Positions 9,100 to 18,399 are shown, counted from the stretch's first letter. The stretch is 64,000 nt of DNA from Thermodesulfobacteriota bacterium (GCA_040754335.1 JBFMCV010000002.1:372001-436000); one strand, 5' to 3'. The notes: a model not told the origin generated them from the sequence alone. Translations and numbers: made by a program.

Positions 9100-9339
9100 A
9101 TGATTCAATACAAGGTCGAGAACATTACGCTCACGGACGACGAGCAGGCTTTCCTCATTGACATGACGATAGAGATGGAGGATTACGAGTCCGACTCGGA
9201 ATCGGTTTTCATCTCGCTCTCTTTCCCGCTCGCGAACGAATCGAGCGACCTCGAGGAGATAAAGGAGAAGGCCGTCATACACGCGAAGAGCCTGCTGAAG
9301 AAAGTGCTGCTTGAAGACGCCCAGCAGGATTTGTTTTAA
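9100..9339 (+). CDS. Small acidic protein, unknown
   Basis: 79 aa, strongly acidic and without signal peptide. The pattern of alternating strand (YKVENITLTDDEQAFLIDMTIEM, VFISLSFPL) followed by one long helix (SSDLEEIKEKAVIHAKSLLKKVLL) suggests a compact alpha/beta fold. I do not recognise it. It is preceded by a near-consensus promoter, which supports a real monocistronic gene; the ribosome site is weak (AAGCGG region). It converges on the repeat lipoprotein genes with a 57-bp gap. Confidence 0.6.
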   Translation: MIQYKVENITLTDDEQAFLIDMTIEMEDYESDSESVFISLSFPLANESSDLEEIKEKAVIHAKSLLKKVLLEDAQQDLF

Positions 9340-9396
9340 CCCATGTGAACGGGACTCCTGTCTTGCCCGTTTCCTTCCGTTCCAATTTTAAATACC

Positions 9397-10953
9397 TCAC
9401 TCCGCCAGGAAGATGCCCGTGTCCTGGATCGAGTACGAGCGGTCGGCGTTCATGAGGCCTGCCACGAAAAACGCGAGCCCGCTTTCGCTCGGGCCGCGGT
9501 ACCTGTTGTCCTCGATTGAACGGAAGAGCTTCGAGCCGTCGGGCGGCGCGGGCTGGAACTGCTGCGCGAGCGCTGTTACTTCCTCGCCCGGACCCACGCG
9601 GTAGAGGCCCTGAGCTGATTTCTTGCCCTCGAAAAGCCTCGACCTGAATATGATCTGACCCGAGTCATTCAGCCCGGCGAGCCCGAACTGCGCGAACTGG
9701 CCGACTCCGCCCGGACCGGGATCTCCGTGACGTATGAGCGTCGTAATACCGGAAGGACCCGCGAGGAATAAGGCCGAGTCGATGGGAACGTCCTCGTCGC
9801 CTGATCTTATTCCCGCGCCGAACGCGACTTGGCCGTTTTCGTTCGGACCTCTGGGATAGAATTCGCTGTCTATTACGTCCCCGCCACCGCCCGGAACGGG
9901 CTCTCCCTTACGCACAAGCTCCGTTAATCCTTCCTCGCTTGCGAGGTAGATCGCTTCGTTATCGGTCTCGCCTCCCGTCGTGCCGTCGAGATGCGCGCTG
10001 AATGCGGCCTGCCCGCTGTCGTTTATTCCTGACAGCAGCTGGAAATTACCGAAAATGCCGTTTCCGCCCGGCACCGCATTTCCCTCGCGGGCGAGCTCTA
10101 TGATGCCGCCCTCGGCGGCGAGGTAGATACCCTCGTTGTCGCTTTCGCCGCCCGATGAGCCCGATATGCGTCCGATGAACGCGACCTGGCCGTTTTCATT
10201 CGGACCCGCCGTATCGAAGAAGTCCTCGAACACGCCGTTGCCGCCGGGCACGGGGTCGCCTTTGCGCGCGATCTCTGTGACTTCCGAAGAATCGGCGATA
10301 TATAATGCCCTGTTATCGCTGTCGCCTCCTGGCGTGTCTTTGAGCGCTGCGACATACGAGATTTGGCCGCTTTCGTTGAGATTGCCGTAATTGTAAAAGC
10401 ATCCCAGAAATCCCGGTAAGCAGATTTTGAACACAGTGCCTCCGCCGGGAACCGCGTCCCCTTCGCGGACGAGGACATTGATCCCTTCTTCGCTGCCTAG
10501 ATAATATCCTTCCGTGTCGCCGAACTCATCGTCGGGCGATTCGGCTACCCTGCCGATGAACGCGATCTCTGCCTGGTCGTTCACTCCGATAATCTGCGGG
10601 AAGCCCCTGAATATGCCCCCTCCGGGAGCCGGTTCACCGTTTCTCGCCACTTCCGTAAGCCCGCTAGTGTCGGCCAGGTACAGGACCAGCCTCCTTACGT
10701 CCTCTGTGATTCTCTCTAGAGACAGGAAGGCCGCAACTCCCCCCTTGCTCGGGCCTGCGAGCCGGAGGAAGGCGATAAAAGTAGCCTGTCCGTCGGGCGC
10801 CGTTTGTCCCCTCTGGGCGAGCCTGATTGCGAGCGCGTTCGGGGGAGGGAAGGGCTCGTCGCCTCCTCCGCCGTTTCCGCAGCCACCGACTGTCGATATA
10901 AACAGCAGGCCTGAAATTAATACGACAAAAACCGTTTTGGTGAATGTATACAT
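9397..10953 (-). CDS. Secreted lipoprotein with ~60-residue NxxGQxxF repeats (paralogue A)
   Basis: 518 aa. Signal peptide MYTFTKTVFVVLISGLLF... ends at the lipobox VGGC. The rest consists of about six or seven units near 60 residues, each built as 'LTELARKGDPVPGG...F...GPNENGQVAFIGRI', the pattern of predicted beta-propeller or choice-of-anchor repeat proteins (DUF7453-like as I recall). Probably displayed on the cell surface or in the periplasm; function unknown. Start at 10953 has GGGAG 7 nt upstream. Lies 25 bp downstream of a close paralogue on the same strand; the two must have arisen by tandem duplication. Confidence 0.75.
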   Translation of the reverse strand: MYTFTKTVFVVLISGLLFISTVGGCGNGGGGDEPFPPPNALAIRLAQRGQTAPDGQATFIAFLRLAGPSKGGVAAFLSLERITEDVRRLVLYLADTSGLTEVARNGEPAPGGGIFRGFPQIIGVNDQAEIAFIGRVAESPDDEFGDTEGYYLGSEEGINVLVREGDAVPGGGTVFKICLPGFLGCFYNYGNLNESGQISYVAALKDTPGGDSDNRALYIADSSEVTEIARKGDPVPGGNGVFEDFFDTAGPNENGQVAFIGRISGSSGGESDNEGIYLAAEGGIIELAREGNAVPGGNGIFGNFQLLSGINDSGQAAFSAHLDGTTGGETDNEAIYLASEEGLTELVRKGEPVPGGGGDVIDSEFYPRGPNENGQVAFGAGIRSGDEDVPIDSALFLAGPSGITTLIRHGDPGPGGVGQFAQFGLAGLNDSGQIIFRSRLFEGKKSAQGLYRVGPGEEVTALAQQFQPAPPDGSKLFRSIEDNRYRGPSESGLAFFVAGLMNADRSYSIQDTGIFLAE

Positions 10954-10978
10954 TGTATCGCTCCCTTTAAGTTTGCGT

Positions 10979-12541
10979 TCACTGGGCAACGAAGATGCCG
11001 AAACCGCTGTTCGTGCGCAGCTGATCCGCGCTCATGAGAATAGACTGGAAGAGCGCGAGACCGCCGTTGTTCGGGCCCCGGAACCTGTTTTCTATCGTCT
11101 GTATGAGCTTCGAGCCGTCGGGCGGCACGGGCTGTAAAGCCTCGGCTAGCGCCTTTACGCTTTCCCCCGGACCTACACGGTAGAGGCCCGGCTGCGTTTT
11201 AGCGAATGGCTCCTCCATATCCTCCCGAAACAGCCCCGCCCTGAATATCACCTCGCCCGAGTCGTTAAGCCCTCCGGGGAGGAGCCCCGTGAAGCGGCCC
11301 TCTCCGCCGGGTCCGGAATCGCCGACTCGGATAAGCCTGGTAATGCCGGAAGGGCTCGCGAGAAAGATGCCCGAGTCATTCGGGATGCCCTCGTCGCCGT
11401 CTATGATCGGTGCCGCGAATGCGACCTCGCCGCTCTCGTTTGGATTAGTAGGATAAATGCTGTCTATGATCCCGCCACCTCCGCCGGGCACGGGATCGCC
11501 TATGCGCGCGAGCTCCGTTATGCCGCTCCCGCTTGCTATATAGAGCGCCAGATTATCGTTATCTCCCCCCGACGTGCCGTCCAGTACGGCTCTGAACGCC
11601 GCCTCCCCGCCGTCGTTGATTCCTGTCACGAAATCTAAGTCGCCGAATGTGCCGTTGCCGCCCGGCACTGTGTCGCCTTCGCGCGCGAGAAGCGTCACTC
11701 CGCTCTCGTCCGCGATATATATGCCTTCGTTGTCGTCTTCTCCTCCCGACGTTCCTGATATGCCGGCGATAAACGCGACCTGCCCGCTTTCATTCGGCCC
11801 CGTAATACTGAAGAAGCCGTCAAACACGCCGTTCCCGTCAGGCACGGTGTCGCCTTTACGCGCGAGCTCCGTAAGACCGTCAGTCCCCGCGAGGAATAAC
11901 GCCATGTCTTCGCTCGTACCGGTCAGCACTGCCGCGAACGCGATCAGTCCATTCTCGTTGAGACTTCCGTATTGATAAAAGCAGCCGAGGAATCCGGGTA
12001 TGCAGAGCTTGAATACCGTGCCTCCGCCGGGTACTGCGTCCCCTTCGCGGATGAGCGCCTCGATTCCTTCTTCACCGTTCAGATAGTAGCCGTCGGTATC
12101 GCCGAACTTTTCGTCGGGCGATTCTGCGGTCGAGCCGACAAACGCGAGCTGCGCCTGATCGTTCACTCCGATATTCTGCGGAAAGTCCGCGTACGTTCCA
12201 CCGCCGGGCGCGGAGTCTCCGTTCCTCGCCACTTCCGAAAGTACGTTACCGTCGCCCGTGTAAAGAACCAATCTCAGCGTGTCGTCACTAACGCGCTCTA
12301 CAGCCCTGAAGGCAACCCGGCCTGTATCGCTCGGCCCTACCGGCCGTTCCAATTGCAGAAACGTCGCCTGTCCGTCGGGCGTCATCTGCCCCCTCTGGGC
12401 TATGCTGATTAATTGCGGATTGGGGGGAGGGAATGTGACGCCGCCGCCATCTCCGTTGTTATCGTTGCAACCGGACGTCATGAAAGACGATAGGATTAAC
12501 GCAAGCGTTAAAAAACTTGCAATGCTGTTAATGCGTTTCAT
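10979..12541 (-). CDS. Secreted lipoprotein with ~60-residue NxxGQxxF repeats (paralogue B)
   Basis: 520 aa. Signal peptide MKRINSIASFLTLALILSSF ends at TSGC, a good lipobox. Same overall layout as the downstream gene: a leading segment 'AQRGQ(M/T)(T/A)PDGQATF', then repeats with GxNDxGQxxF and AREGDxVPGG. The two share a unique segment with three cysteines (LCIPGFLGCFYQYG here, ICLPGFLGCFYNYG there), suggesting a disulfide-bonded insert. AAGGAGG is 7 nt before the ATG. First gene of a two-gene unit. Confidence 0.75.
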   Translation of the reverse strand: MKRINSIASFLTLALILSSFMTSGCNDNNGDGGGVTFPPPNPQLISIAQRGQMTPDGQATFLQLERPVGPSDTGRVAFRAVERVSDDTLRLVLYTGDGNVLSEVARNGDSAPGGGTYADFPQNIGVNDQAQLAFVGSTAESPDEKFGDTDGYYLNGEEGIEALIREGDAVPGGGTVFKLCIPGFLGCFYQYGSLNENGLIAFAAVLTGTSEDMALFLAGTDGLTELARKGDTVPDGNGVFDGFFSITGPNESGQVAFIAGISGTSGGEDDNEGIYIADESGVTLLAREGDTVPGGNGTFGDLDFVTGINDGGEAAFRAVLDGTSGGDNDNLALYIASGSGITELARIGDPVPGGGGGIIDSIYPTNPNESGEVAFAAPIIDGDEGIPNDSGIFLASPSGITRLIRVGDSGPGGEGRFTGLLPGGLNDSGEVIFRAGLFREDMEEPFAKTQPGLYRVGPGESVKALAEALQPVPPDGSKLIQTIENRFRGPNNGGLALFQSILMSADQLRTNSGFGIFVAQ

Positions 12542-12862
12542 CCAATTCCTCCTTTATCGCTTGAGCTGCATTTCAGCCCCGGAAGCGGACATAGACAGCT
12601 CGATAAAATATGCGATTCCGACCACTAGAAATCACATTAATTCTACGGCTGTTTTATGCTACACGGATTATATTTGTTGAAATGAAAGAAGCTTTTAATG
12701 CTGCTGCCTGTATGGGTATGCCAATTCCCTAACCCGGCAAGGGCTGTGATTACGGATTGAGTGGATAAAAGATTTAAACCCCGGATGGTCGGCTCGACCA
12801 ATTCCAAGAAATATTCTATGTTATCAAGCTGTTAGCCGCTATTTCTAGACGGTCCTAAAGGC
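12542..12862. other. Gene-free spacer
   Basis: About 320 bases, comparatively AT-rich, between two minus-strand genes. Presumably contains the promoter of the repeat-lipoprotein pair; no clear -35/-10 pair was identified. Confidence 0.3.
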
Positions 12863-13045
12863 TTACTCGTCTTCGAGCATTGATTTGAGCTGCTGCCTGA
12901 ACTCGGGCGTGTCCTTATGGCCGTGCACCGTGACGGCGTGGTGTATTGCAGCCGACATTACCTCTTCCTCTCTTCCGCTTATCCTGAGAGTGCAGTTGGT
13001 GCTGCTCGGATTCTTACTGCAGTCCATTACTTTTCTCTCACCCAT
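12863..13045 (-). CDS. DUF1059-family small protein
   Basis: 60 aa. The arrangement MDCSKNPSSTNCTLRISG...EEEVMSAAIHHAVTVHGH followed by a short acidic tail is that of the DUF1059 family: two cysteines, then a helix ending in HAvxxHG. These small cytoplasmic proteins are of unknown function and may bind metal through Cys and His. GGGAGGT lies 8 nt before the ATG, which decides the start. Alone on its strand. Confidence 0.75.
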   Translation of the reverse strand: MGERKVMDCSKNPSSTNCTLRISGREEEVMSAAIHHAVTVHGHKDTPEFRQQLKSMLEDE

Positions 13046-13296
13046 CGTTTTCTACCTCCCCCATGAGGTTTCCGGGATGTTACAATCAAATTTTATTATA
13101 GGTCATCATTTGTTGTCAATTGTTATTTTCGGTAGTGAGTCAATCTCTGTATCCAACTGGTAGATTTCTTTATCCGTTGCTGCATCGCCGGGATTCCGGG
13201 AGAGTTTTCATTCGCGAACGGTTCTTCAGAATGTTCTTGAGGATCGAGCCGTCTTATTCGATACTTTAAGAAAATTCCGCTAGACAGAGGTGTTAC

Positions 13297-13743
13297 TTGA
13301 TAAAACGTATCTCTTACATAAAGACGGCGCCCGAGGCGATAAAAGCGTTTTCAGCGGGAGCGGACTATCTCGAAAGCTCGTCGATAGAGCCCAGGCTCAG
13401 GTATCTGGTGGAGCTCCGCGTATCGCAGATAAACGGCTGCGCCTACTGCGTGGACCTGCATACAAACCAGCTCAGGAGGGAAGGGGAGACGCAGCAGCGT
13501 CTAGACTGCCTCGTCGTGTGGAGGGAAGTGCCTTTCTATGACGAGAGGGAGCGCGCGGCGCTCGATTGGGCTGAGGCCGTGACGCTCATAAAGGACACTC
13601 ACGCGCCCGATTCCGCGTACGAAGCCGTGAGCGCGCATTTTACGGAGAAGGAGCTCGTCGATCTCACGTTCGTCATCGCGAACATGAACCTCTGGAACCG
13701 GGTCGCCATAAGCTTCAGGAGGCTTCCGGGGAAGAGGGGGTGA
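13297..13743 (+). CDS. AhpD-like carboxymuconolactone decarboxylase family protein
   Basis: 148 aa. The motif INGCAYCVDLH gives the CxxC pair (C48, C51) plus His55 that is the redox centre of AhpD-type alkylhydroperoxidases; the flanking helical pattern and length fit the family. Likely a cytoplasmic peroxide- or disulfide-reducing protein. Starts with TTG at 13297, supported by AGAGG six bases upstream; no ATG is available nearby. Isolated gene, so its reductant partner is not visible. Confidence 0.85.
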   Translation: MIKRISYIKTAPEAIKAFSAGADYLESSSIEPRLRYLVELRVSQINGCAYCVDLHTNQLRREGETQQRLDCLVVWREVPFYDERERAALDWAEAVTLIKDTHAPDSAYEAVSAHFTEKELVDLTFVIANMNLWNRVAISFRRLPGKRG

Positions 13744-13911
13744 GGGGAAGGGGTAGTGACCAAACTCATCGAATAAAACAATTAAATCGCTTGATTGAAA
13801 CATCTCATCAAAACTATATTTTTTACCAAATCCAGCTGAGCAACCAGTCGGAACAGGAGTGTAGGTGAGAATCGATTCGATCGTTTCCAGCGTAACTAGG
13901 TTGTTAGCGAC

Positions 13912-15138
13912 CTATGGCCCTTGCGTAAGAGCAGGAGTGGGCGTTGGTGTGGGTGTAGGTTCCTCCTCTGCCGTCACCGATGCAACTGCGATGTCCCGCA
14001 AAAAAAGAACACTTTTGGAGGGGCTCTCAGGAACCGTTACCGTGAAAGAATACGAAGAATCAAACCCGATCGAACCTTCGCCTGTTAGGGTAAGTTGAGT
14101 CATTAGTCCCTCTATTACATCGTCAATTCCCACGTTTCCTAAACTATCGGATATCTCGTTCTCAAAAGCGTCCAACAGAACATCGAGAACGGGTGGATCG
14201 CCGTTGGTTGAAGTAAAGGATATCAACAACTCATAGAGTGGTGCAGCTTGTTCTTCGGATAAATTGATATTAAGACTATTGTTGATAAACGACATATCAC
14301 TACTGAAAAGCGCGAATGCGCTTGTCATGCTTCCCGTGGTTTTTGCCGTAAGCGATACCTCCGACAGGTCTATGGTGATTTCCTGATCGGACACCGTCTT
14401 CCATTTGACCGCGAGCGGATCCCGATCTACAGCAAGAGCCACGGCCATGGGGTTTCTGGCCGCCATTTTCACTATTCTGGTATGCGGGTTTGACTTCCCG
14501 TCCAGTGTAAAAGTAGCGCCTGTAAGTGTACCCTTCATGCCTGCGGAGGCCTCCGCTTCTTCTAAGGCAGCAGGATTACTCAGATCGGGGATCTCGGCAA
14601 GCAACGGGAACGTTTTCTTAGAGACCTCTTGGAAGCGCTCGGGACGATCGGTAGGTTTGGTTTTGTCCCTTATCTCTGTTGTGAGCGCATCTGTCCCTAA
14701 TATCCCTCCCTTGATTGCGTCGATCAGGCCCTGGAGGTTTTTTACCTCATCAGTGTTTGCCGGTTTGTTGCCATCGTCTACGAGTTCGCCCGTTTTTGGG
14801 GCCCCTTTTGGCTTTCTGCTGACTCGGTATTCTTCCTTTACCGGGTTAAAAATTTTTCCGGCAGCGATTGAAACGCCATTTACCCCCGGTTTTACTTGCT
14901 TACTTTGTATAATTGTTTTTAGCTTACCGTTAACGCTGGCGTCGGCACTAATCTGGGCACGTACACTGGTTGGTTGTAAGGCACAGAAGTAGACCATTAT
15001 GGCAAGCATAAACGTTATGAACATGCTGCTTGCCGGGTTAATCGTGAAGGAAATGCGACTTCCCTTCTTCAAGCCGTCTCTGTTTCTCCATCCTGCAAGG
15101 ACTGACAGAAGACGCGTTATTGCTGTCTTTGTTTCCAT
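13912..15138 (-). CDS. Exported protein of unknown function with Pro-Thr tail
   Basis: 408 aa. The N-terminus carries a basic stretch and a hydrophobic segment (SMFITFMLAIMVYFCAL) ending at VRAQ, a good signal peptidase site. The mature part is rich in Thr/Ser with beta-like segments and closes with a (PT)n tail. No known domain recognised. Start at 15138 is fixed by GGAGGGAG five bases upstream. Base composition is clearly more AT-rich than the neighbours, as is the adjoining spacer up to 15.65 kb, which suggests acquired DNA. Confidence 0.65.
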   Translation of the reverse strand: METKTAITRLLSVLAGWRNRDGLKKGSRISFTINPASSMFITFMLAIMVYFCALQPTSVRAQISADASVNGKLKTIIQSKQVKPGVNGVSIAAGKIFNPVKEEYRVSRKPKGAPKTGELVDDGNKPANTDEVKNLQGLIDAIKGGILGTDALTTEIRDKTKPTDRPERFQEVSKKTFPLLAEIPDLSNPAALEEAEASAGMKGTLTGATFTLDGKSNPHTRIVKMAARNPMAVALAVDRDPLAVKWKTVSDQEITIDLSEVSLTAKTTGSMTSAFALFSSDMSFINNSLNINLSEEQAAPLYELLISFTSTNGDPPVLDVLLDAFENEISDSLGNVGIDDVIEGLMTQLTLTGEGSIGFDSSYSFTVTVPESPSKSVLFLRDIAVASVTAEEEPTPTPTPTPALTQGP

Positions 15139-15638
15139 ATGATCTCCCTCCTTTACTTCCTTTTCGAACTCTGGAGGTGGTCTTTTGAAAAAGCAATGAG
15201 AAAGTGAATCCAAAAGACTTTCTTAGGAGTGTGCAATATTAGGTGGATAAAATATGATTCTTAGATGCTTTTGGAATGTGCGAGAAACATTAAAAATTGT
15301 GCGTTTTCAGGAAAACTGCATTTGCCGTGGATAGTAAGCGATAACAGCTAGATAAGATAATGACTACCCCATATTAATCGATCCCTCCACCTGTGATTAT
15401 ATTTGATTTCGTATATGAATGTCAAACAGAAATTTTGGGTTTTTATAGCGAAAAAAATAGGTGTTACGTATTGTATTGAGGATAACGGCAAGGTCATCTA
15501 CCCCAAATCCACACCCCTAACCACAAACCTTGAAAGAAGATGAGGGATATTCCTTTGAGATTCAACTTTTACAAGTAAGAAACAAAAAGCTAATTGATGT
15601 CTCCAGATCCAACCGTTTAAGATTTTCGTTCGGATTAA
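15139..15638. other. AT-rich gene-free spacer
   Basis: About 500 bases of distinctly low GC with no credible gene. It ends abruptly where GC-rich sequence coding for an O-antigen ligase fragment begins (about 15.65 kb), so it probably marks one edge of an insertion or deletion. Confidence 0.5.
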
Positions 15639-16547
15639 CAAAAAAAGAGAGGCCTGGGGAGCGGGGGCTCGGAAGACGCCACGGGATCGTTCTTTAACCG
15701 GAACCACTACGCCGGGTTCCTCGAAATGACCTTCCCGGTCGCGCTCGGATACGTGCTGTCGCTCGGGGGCTGGAGGGGGGCCTCGGGGAGGCCGCTTCAC
15801 AGCCGCCTGCTCTCCTCCGAGAATCTCCAGAAGCAGGCCCTGTTCCTCTTTCTCCTCGGGTTAGCCTTCCTGGCCGTGCTCTTCTCGAGGTCGAGGATGG
15901 GTATTTTCAGCGTCCTCGTCTCGCTCGTATTCTTCACGTCCCTGAGCTCGCGGTCTCTGCGGTCGGGGAAGGGCCTTGGGAGGATGGTCTACACCGTAGT
16001 GGGGGTCGCGGTGTTCTTCGGCCTGTTCATAGGGATCTATCCGGTCGCGGAGAGATTCCTCCACGTGGGAGAGAACCTGCCTTCGAGGACGGAGCTCTGG
16101 AAGGACGCGGCCGCCATTGTCCGCGACTTCCCTCTCTTCGGGTCGGGTCTGGGGACCTTCGGCTACGCGTATCCACTCTACAAGCTCGCTGTCGGAAAAC
16201 CCATCGTCTATCTCCACGCGCACAACGATTACCTGGAGCTGCTTATAGAGACAGGCGTTCTCGGGTTCGCGTCCATAATGGCGGCGCTCGCAGTGTTCCT
16301 TCACTCGTCGCTCAGGGCGCTCGCGAGTCTCGGCAGGGATGAGGACTATTTCAGGCTGTTCGTTCTCGCGGGCGCGCTCACGGGGATATTCTCGATGCTC
16401 GTCCACAGCCTGGTCGATTTCGGACTGCAGATACCCTCGAACGGCCTCTACTTCGCATTCCTCGTGGGGTTATCTGCGGGGGCGGGGAGCGGGTCTCAAA
16501 ATGACGGCGGCGCCGCGGCCGGTGCCGGGATCACAAGGAAAGAATAG
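15639..16547 (+). pseudogene. 5'-truncated O-antigen ligase (Wzy/WaaL family)
   Basis: The frame encodes GSFFNRNHYAGFLEMTFPVALG before the first ATG at 15726, which is the conserved motif found in the middle of O-antigen ligases. An in-frame stop at 15636 and AT-rich sequence cut off everything upstream, and no ATG, GTG or TTG precedes the motif. The remaining 3' part keeps the large periplasmic loop (LPSRTELWKDA, GSGLGTFGYAYP, HAHNDYLELLIETG) and the last membrane helices. Roughly the first 150-200 residues of a usual ligase are missing, so it is likely a remnant. No other surface polysaccharide genes adjoin it. Confidence 0.75.
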
Positions 16548-16626
16548 CAGGGGCGCTTTGGAGGGAAAGGTGCATATCAGGAGAGTGCAGCTTCGCGCCC
16601 CGGCTATAGCTTATTAGTTCTCAGGG

Positions 16627-17226
16627 TCATTCCCGGCAGGATATGAGGTTCCTCTTTTCCGAATACAGGTGGCAGTAGGACGGTATCTCGCAGATATTGG
16701 AAAGGTCGTCCGGGTCATCGTCGTGCGTATCACCGAAAAGCATGTAGTTCACCCAGTGGGCAATCTCGTGGCCGAGCGCGTCGAGCGAGGGCGGTACGTC
16801 TATCCTGGCACTCCCCAGATGGAACTCTCCGGCGCACCCCTTCTCGGAAAACTTGCAGGAGAAACCCTCCCGCCCGGTGGAGGGGTCGTATTTATCCGGG
16901 GTTACGACGTTCACGGTGAGCTCGCTCCCCGGAAGCGACATTATGACTCCTGCAAGCTCGGGGTGGACGTCGACGGCGCACTCGAGCGCGAGACCGAAAT
17001 ACTCGTCCACGAGCGGGAGCGCCTCGGAGAGCTCTTCGTCCGTGTAGTAGCCGTTGTGCCTGAACTCTACGCCGTTTGAGGATATGACGCTGTCGCCGGA
17101 CCCTCCGGCCGAGTCGTTCTCGCTTCCGGTGCCGCCTCCGCAGCCGAGCATGTAAACCGCGACAATCATAACCGCCAGAAACCCACGGCGTCCGGTCCCC
17201 GGACCTCCGTCCGTAAATACCCCCAT
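16627..17226 (-). CDS. Lipoprotein with HExxH zincin motif
   Basis: 199 aa. Signal sequence with lipobox MLGC (Cys29) followed by a Gly/Ser linker, then a globular part with four cysteines. LGHEIAHWVNY carries HExxH (His153, Glu154, His157), the signature of zinc metallopeptidases. The third ligand is not obvious: an Asp/His-rich segment (GDTHDDDPDD) follows. Likely a periplasmic or surface-anchored peptidase; substrate unknown. Start 17226 has AAGGGG 7 nt upstream. The gene overlaps nothing and is followed by the remnant ligase on the other strand. Confidence 0.7.
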   Translation of the reverse strand: MGVFTDGGPGTGRRGFLAVMIVAVYMLGCGGGTGSENDSAGGSGDSVISSNGVEFRHNGYYTDEELSEALPLVDEYFGLALECAVDVHPELAGVIMSLPGSELTVNVVTPDKYDPSTGREGFSCKFSEKGCAGEFHLGSARIDVPPSLDALGHEIAHWVNYMLFGDTHDDDPDDLSNICEIPSYCHLYSEKRNLISCRE

Positions 17227-17304
17227 ACTCGTTCCCCTTCTCTTCGCCGAGAGGCGGGGAAGACCGGACGCCATGGCCTGCCGGATGCCTGCCAACAGAG
17301 GCTG

Positions 17305-17333
17305 TTGACACGAATCCGTATTGAAATTACTTT
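17305..17333 (+). promoter_or_regulatory. Promoter of candidate small RNA
   Basis: Perfect TTGACA (17305-17310), 17-bp spacer and a weak TACTTT (17328-17333). No open frame follows; a strong terminator lies 80 bases downstream. Confidence 0.4.
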
Positions 17334-17339
17334 TAGCTT

Positions 17340-17422
17340 TGAGTTATAACTCAATGCCGGTCCCGACCAAAGGTATCGGCGTCAAGTCCTCCGAGAGACC
17401 ACCCTCTCGGGGGATTTTTTTT
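17340..17422 (+). ncRNA. Candidate small RNA (unclassified)
   Basis: Defined only by a promoter-like element upstream and an intrinsic terminator at its end, on the strand opposite to both flanking genes. It contains a perfect 12-nt palindrome GAGTTATAACTC (17341-17352) and a middle GC-rich region. I compared it by eye with common riboswitches and found no match. Confidence 0.3.
17384..17422 (+). terminator. Intrinsic terminator
   Basis: CTCCGAGAG pairs with CTCTCGGGG around an ACCACC loop, extended by G-C and A-T pairs to about 14 bp, then eight consecutive T. The T-run is only on the plus strand, yet both neighbouring genes are on the minus strand. Confidence 0.7.
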
Positions 17423-17623
17423 AACGCAGTTTGAGAATAACCGGGGGTATTTGCCTCAACAATCGGACGACGGTATAAATAATTTGTCATACCAAGGTAT
17501 GTATGATGGTGCCGGGGTTACTGAAAAAGTATTAGTATGCAATAATACCAGCGGGTAAGCGCCGGGGGTCCCGACGGCTGTCGGGATACACGCGAAAAGC
17601 AGTGATACGAGCGTCCGTAGTGC

Positions 17624-18226
17624 TCAAACGAACCAGCTGACCACGGTTAATCTGACCCCGCTCGTAACGGGAGTTACCTCGTGGAACATTTCCGACCCGA
17701 AAGCTATCAATGTTCCTGCCGTTCCCCGCACCTTGAACCCTTGCCCCTCGAAGCGCGGGTCCTTCAGCAGCCCGTATATAATGAAGGAGCCCCCTGTGTA
17801 AGCGCCGTCCCCGGGCTCGTCAGTCTCGTCGTTGAGGAACACGACGGCCGAAACGAGCCGGTCTCTCACTTCGTCCGGGTGTTGGGAGCTGGTGCCTTTA
17901 TCCGTGTGGCACCTGAAGAAGTCCCCGGTCCTGTAGTAAAGGAACTCGGGCTTCTGGGGGCGAGAGAGCTCGACGCCGAAATATGCCCCGAGATCGCCCC
18001 TCAGCCCGGCTATTTTTTCGCTTATCAGACTGCGCGTCTCTTCGGATACATTTTTCGTCACGGTGCGCCGGTAACTCTCGTCGAGGCGCCGCTCGTCTGC
18101 TTTTGCGACGCACGCCATGCTGCCTTCGGAGGAAGACATCTCGCGCACGATCCGTGCGCATTCTTCACCGCTCAGGAAATTCTTTATTGAAAAGAGGCCG
18201 AAAGAGGAGTGAGTGCCGGGTGTCAT
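17624..18226 (-). CDS. 2-oxoglutarate/Fe(II) dioxygenase (prolyl-4-hydroxylase-like)
   Basis: 200 aa, cytoplasmic. The facial triad is visible: His107 and Asp109 in CHTDKG and His182 in MFHEVTPV, with Arg192 (GVRLTVVSWF) positioned to bind 2-oxoglutarate. LYYRTGDFFRCHTD and the GGSFIIYG strand match prolyl-4-hydroxylase/PKHD-type enzymes that hydroxylate protein or amino acid substrates. Length is usual for the family. No adjacent gene suggests the target. The ATG at 18226 has no clear ribosome site. Confidence 0.88.
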   Translation of the reverse strand: MTPGTHSSFGLFSIKNFLSGEECARIVREMSSSEGSMACVAKADERRLDESYRRTVTKNVSEETRSLISEKIAGLRGDLGAYFGVELSRPQKPEFLYYRTGDFFRCHTDKGTSSQHPDEVRDRLVSAVVFLNDETDEPGDGAYTGGSFIIYGLLKDPRFEGQGFKVRGTAGTLIAFGSEMFHEVTPVTSGVRLTVVSWFV

Positions 18227-18399
18227 GCTCGGTGAAACGGGAAGCGCATTCGGGCAGGCGCGTATGACATAAATGAAATAGTAGCGAATTGCCCTTCCCG
18301 AGTCAACCGGGTGTCTCCGGGGGTGCCGCTTGCGCCTGACGATTCGGGCTCACCGCGGCCGCTGCCAAAGGGTTCCGCAGGGCCCGTGATACTTTCACA

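Noticed and set aside
15498-15800. 100-codon minus-strand frame across the AT-rich/ligase junction
   Set aside because: It spans the composition break and reads the ligase remnant backwards.
17340-17422. c-di-GMP-I or fluoride riboswitch
   Set aside because: Short resemblance to a GCAAAGCC-like stretch only; conserved cores are missing and no gene follows on that strand.
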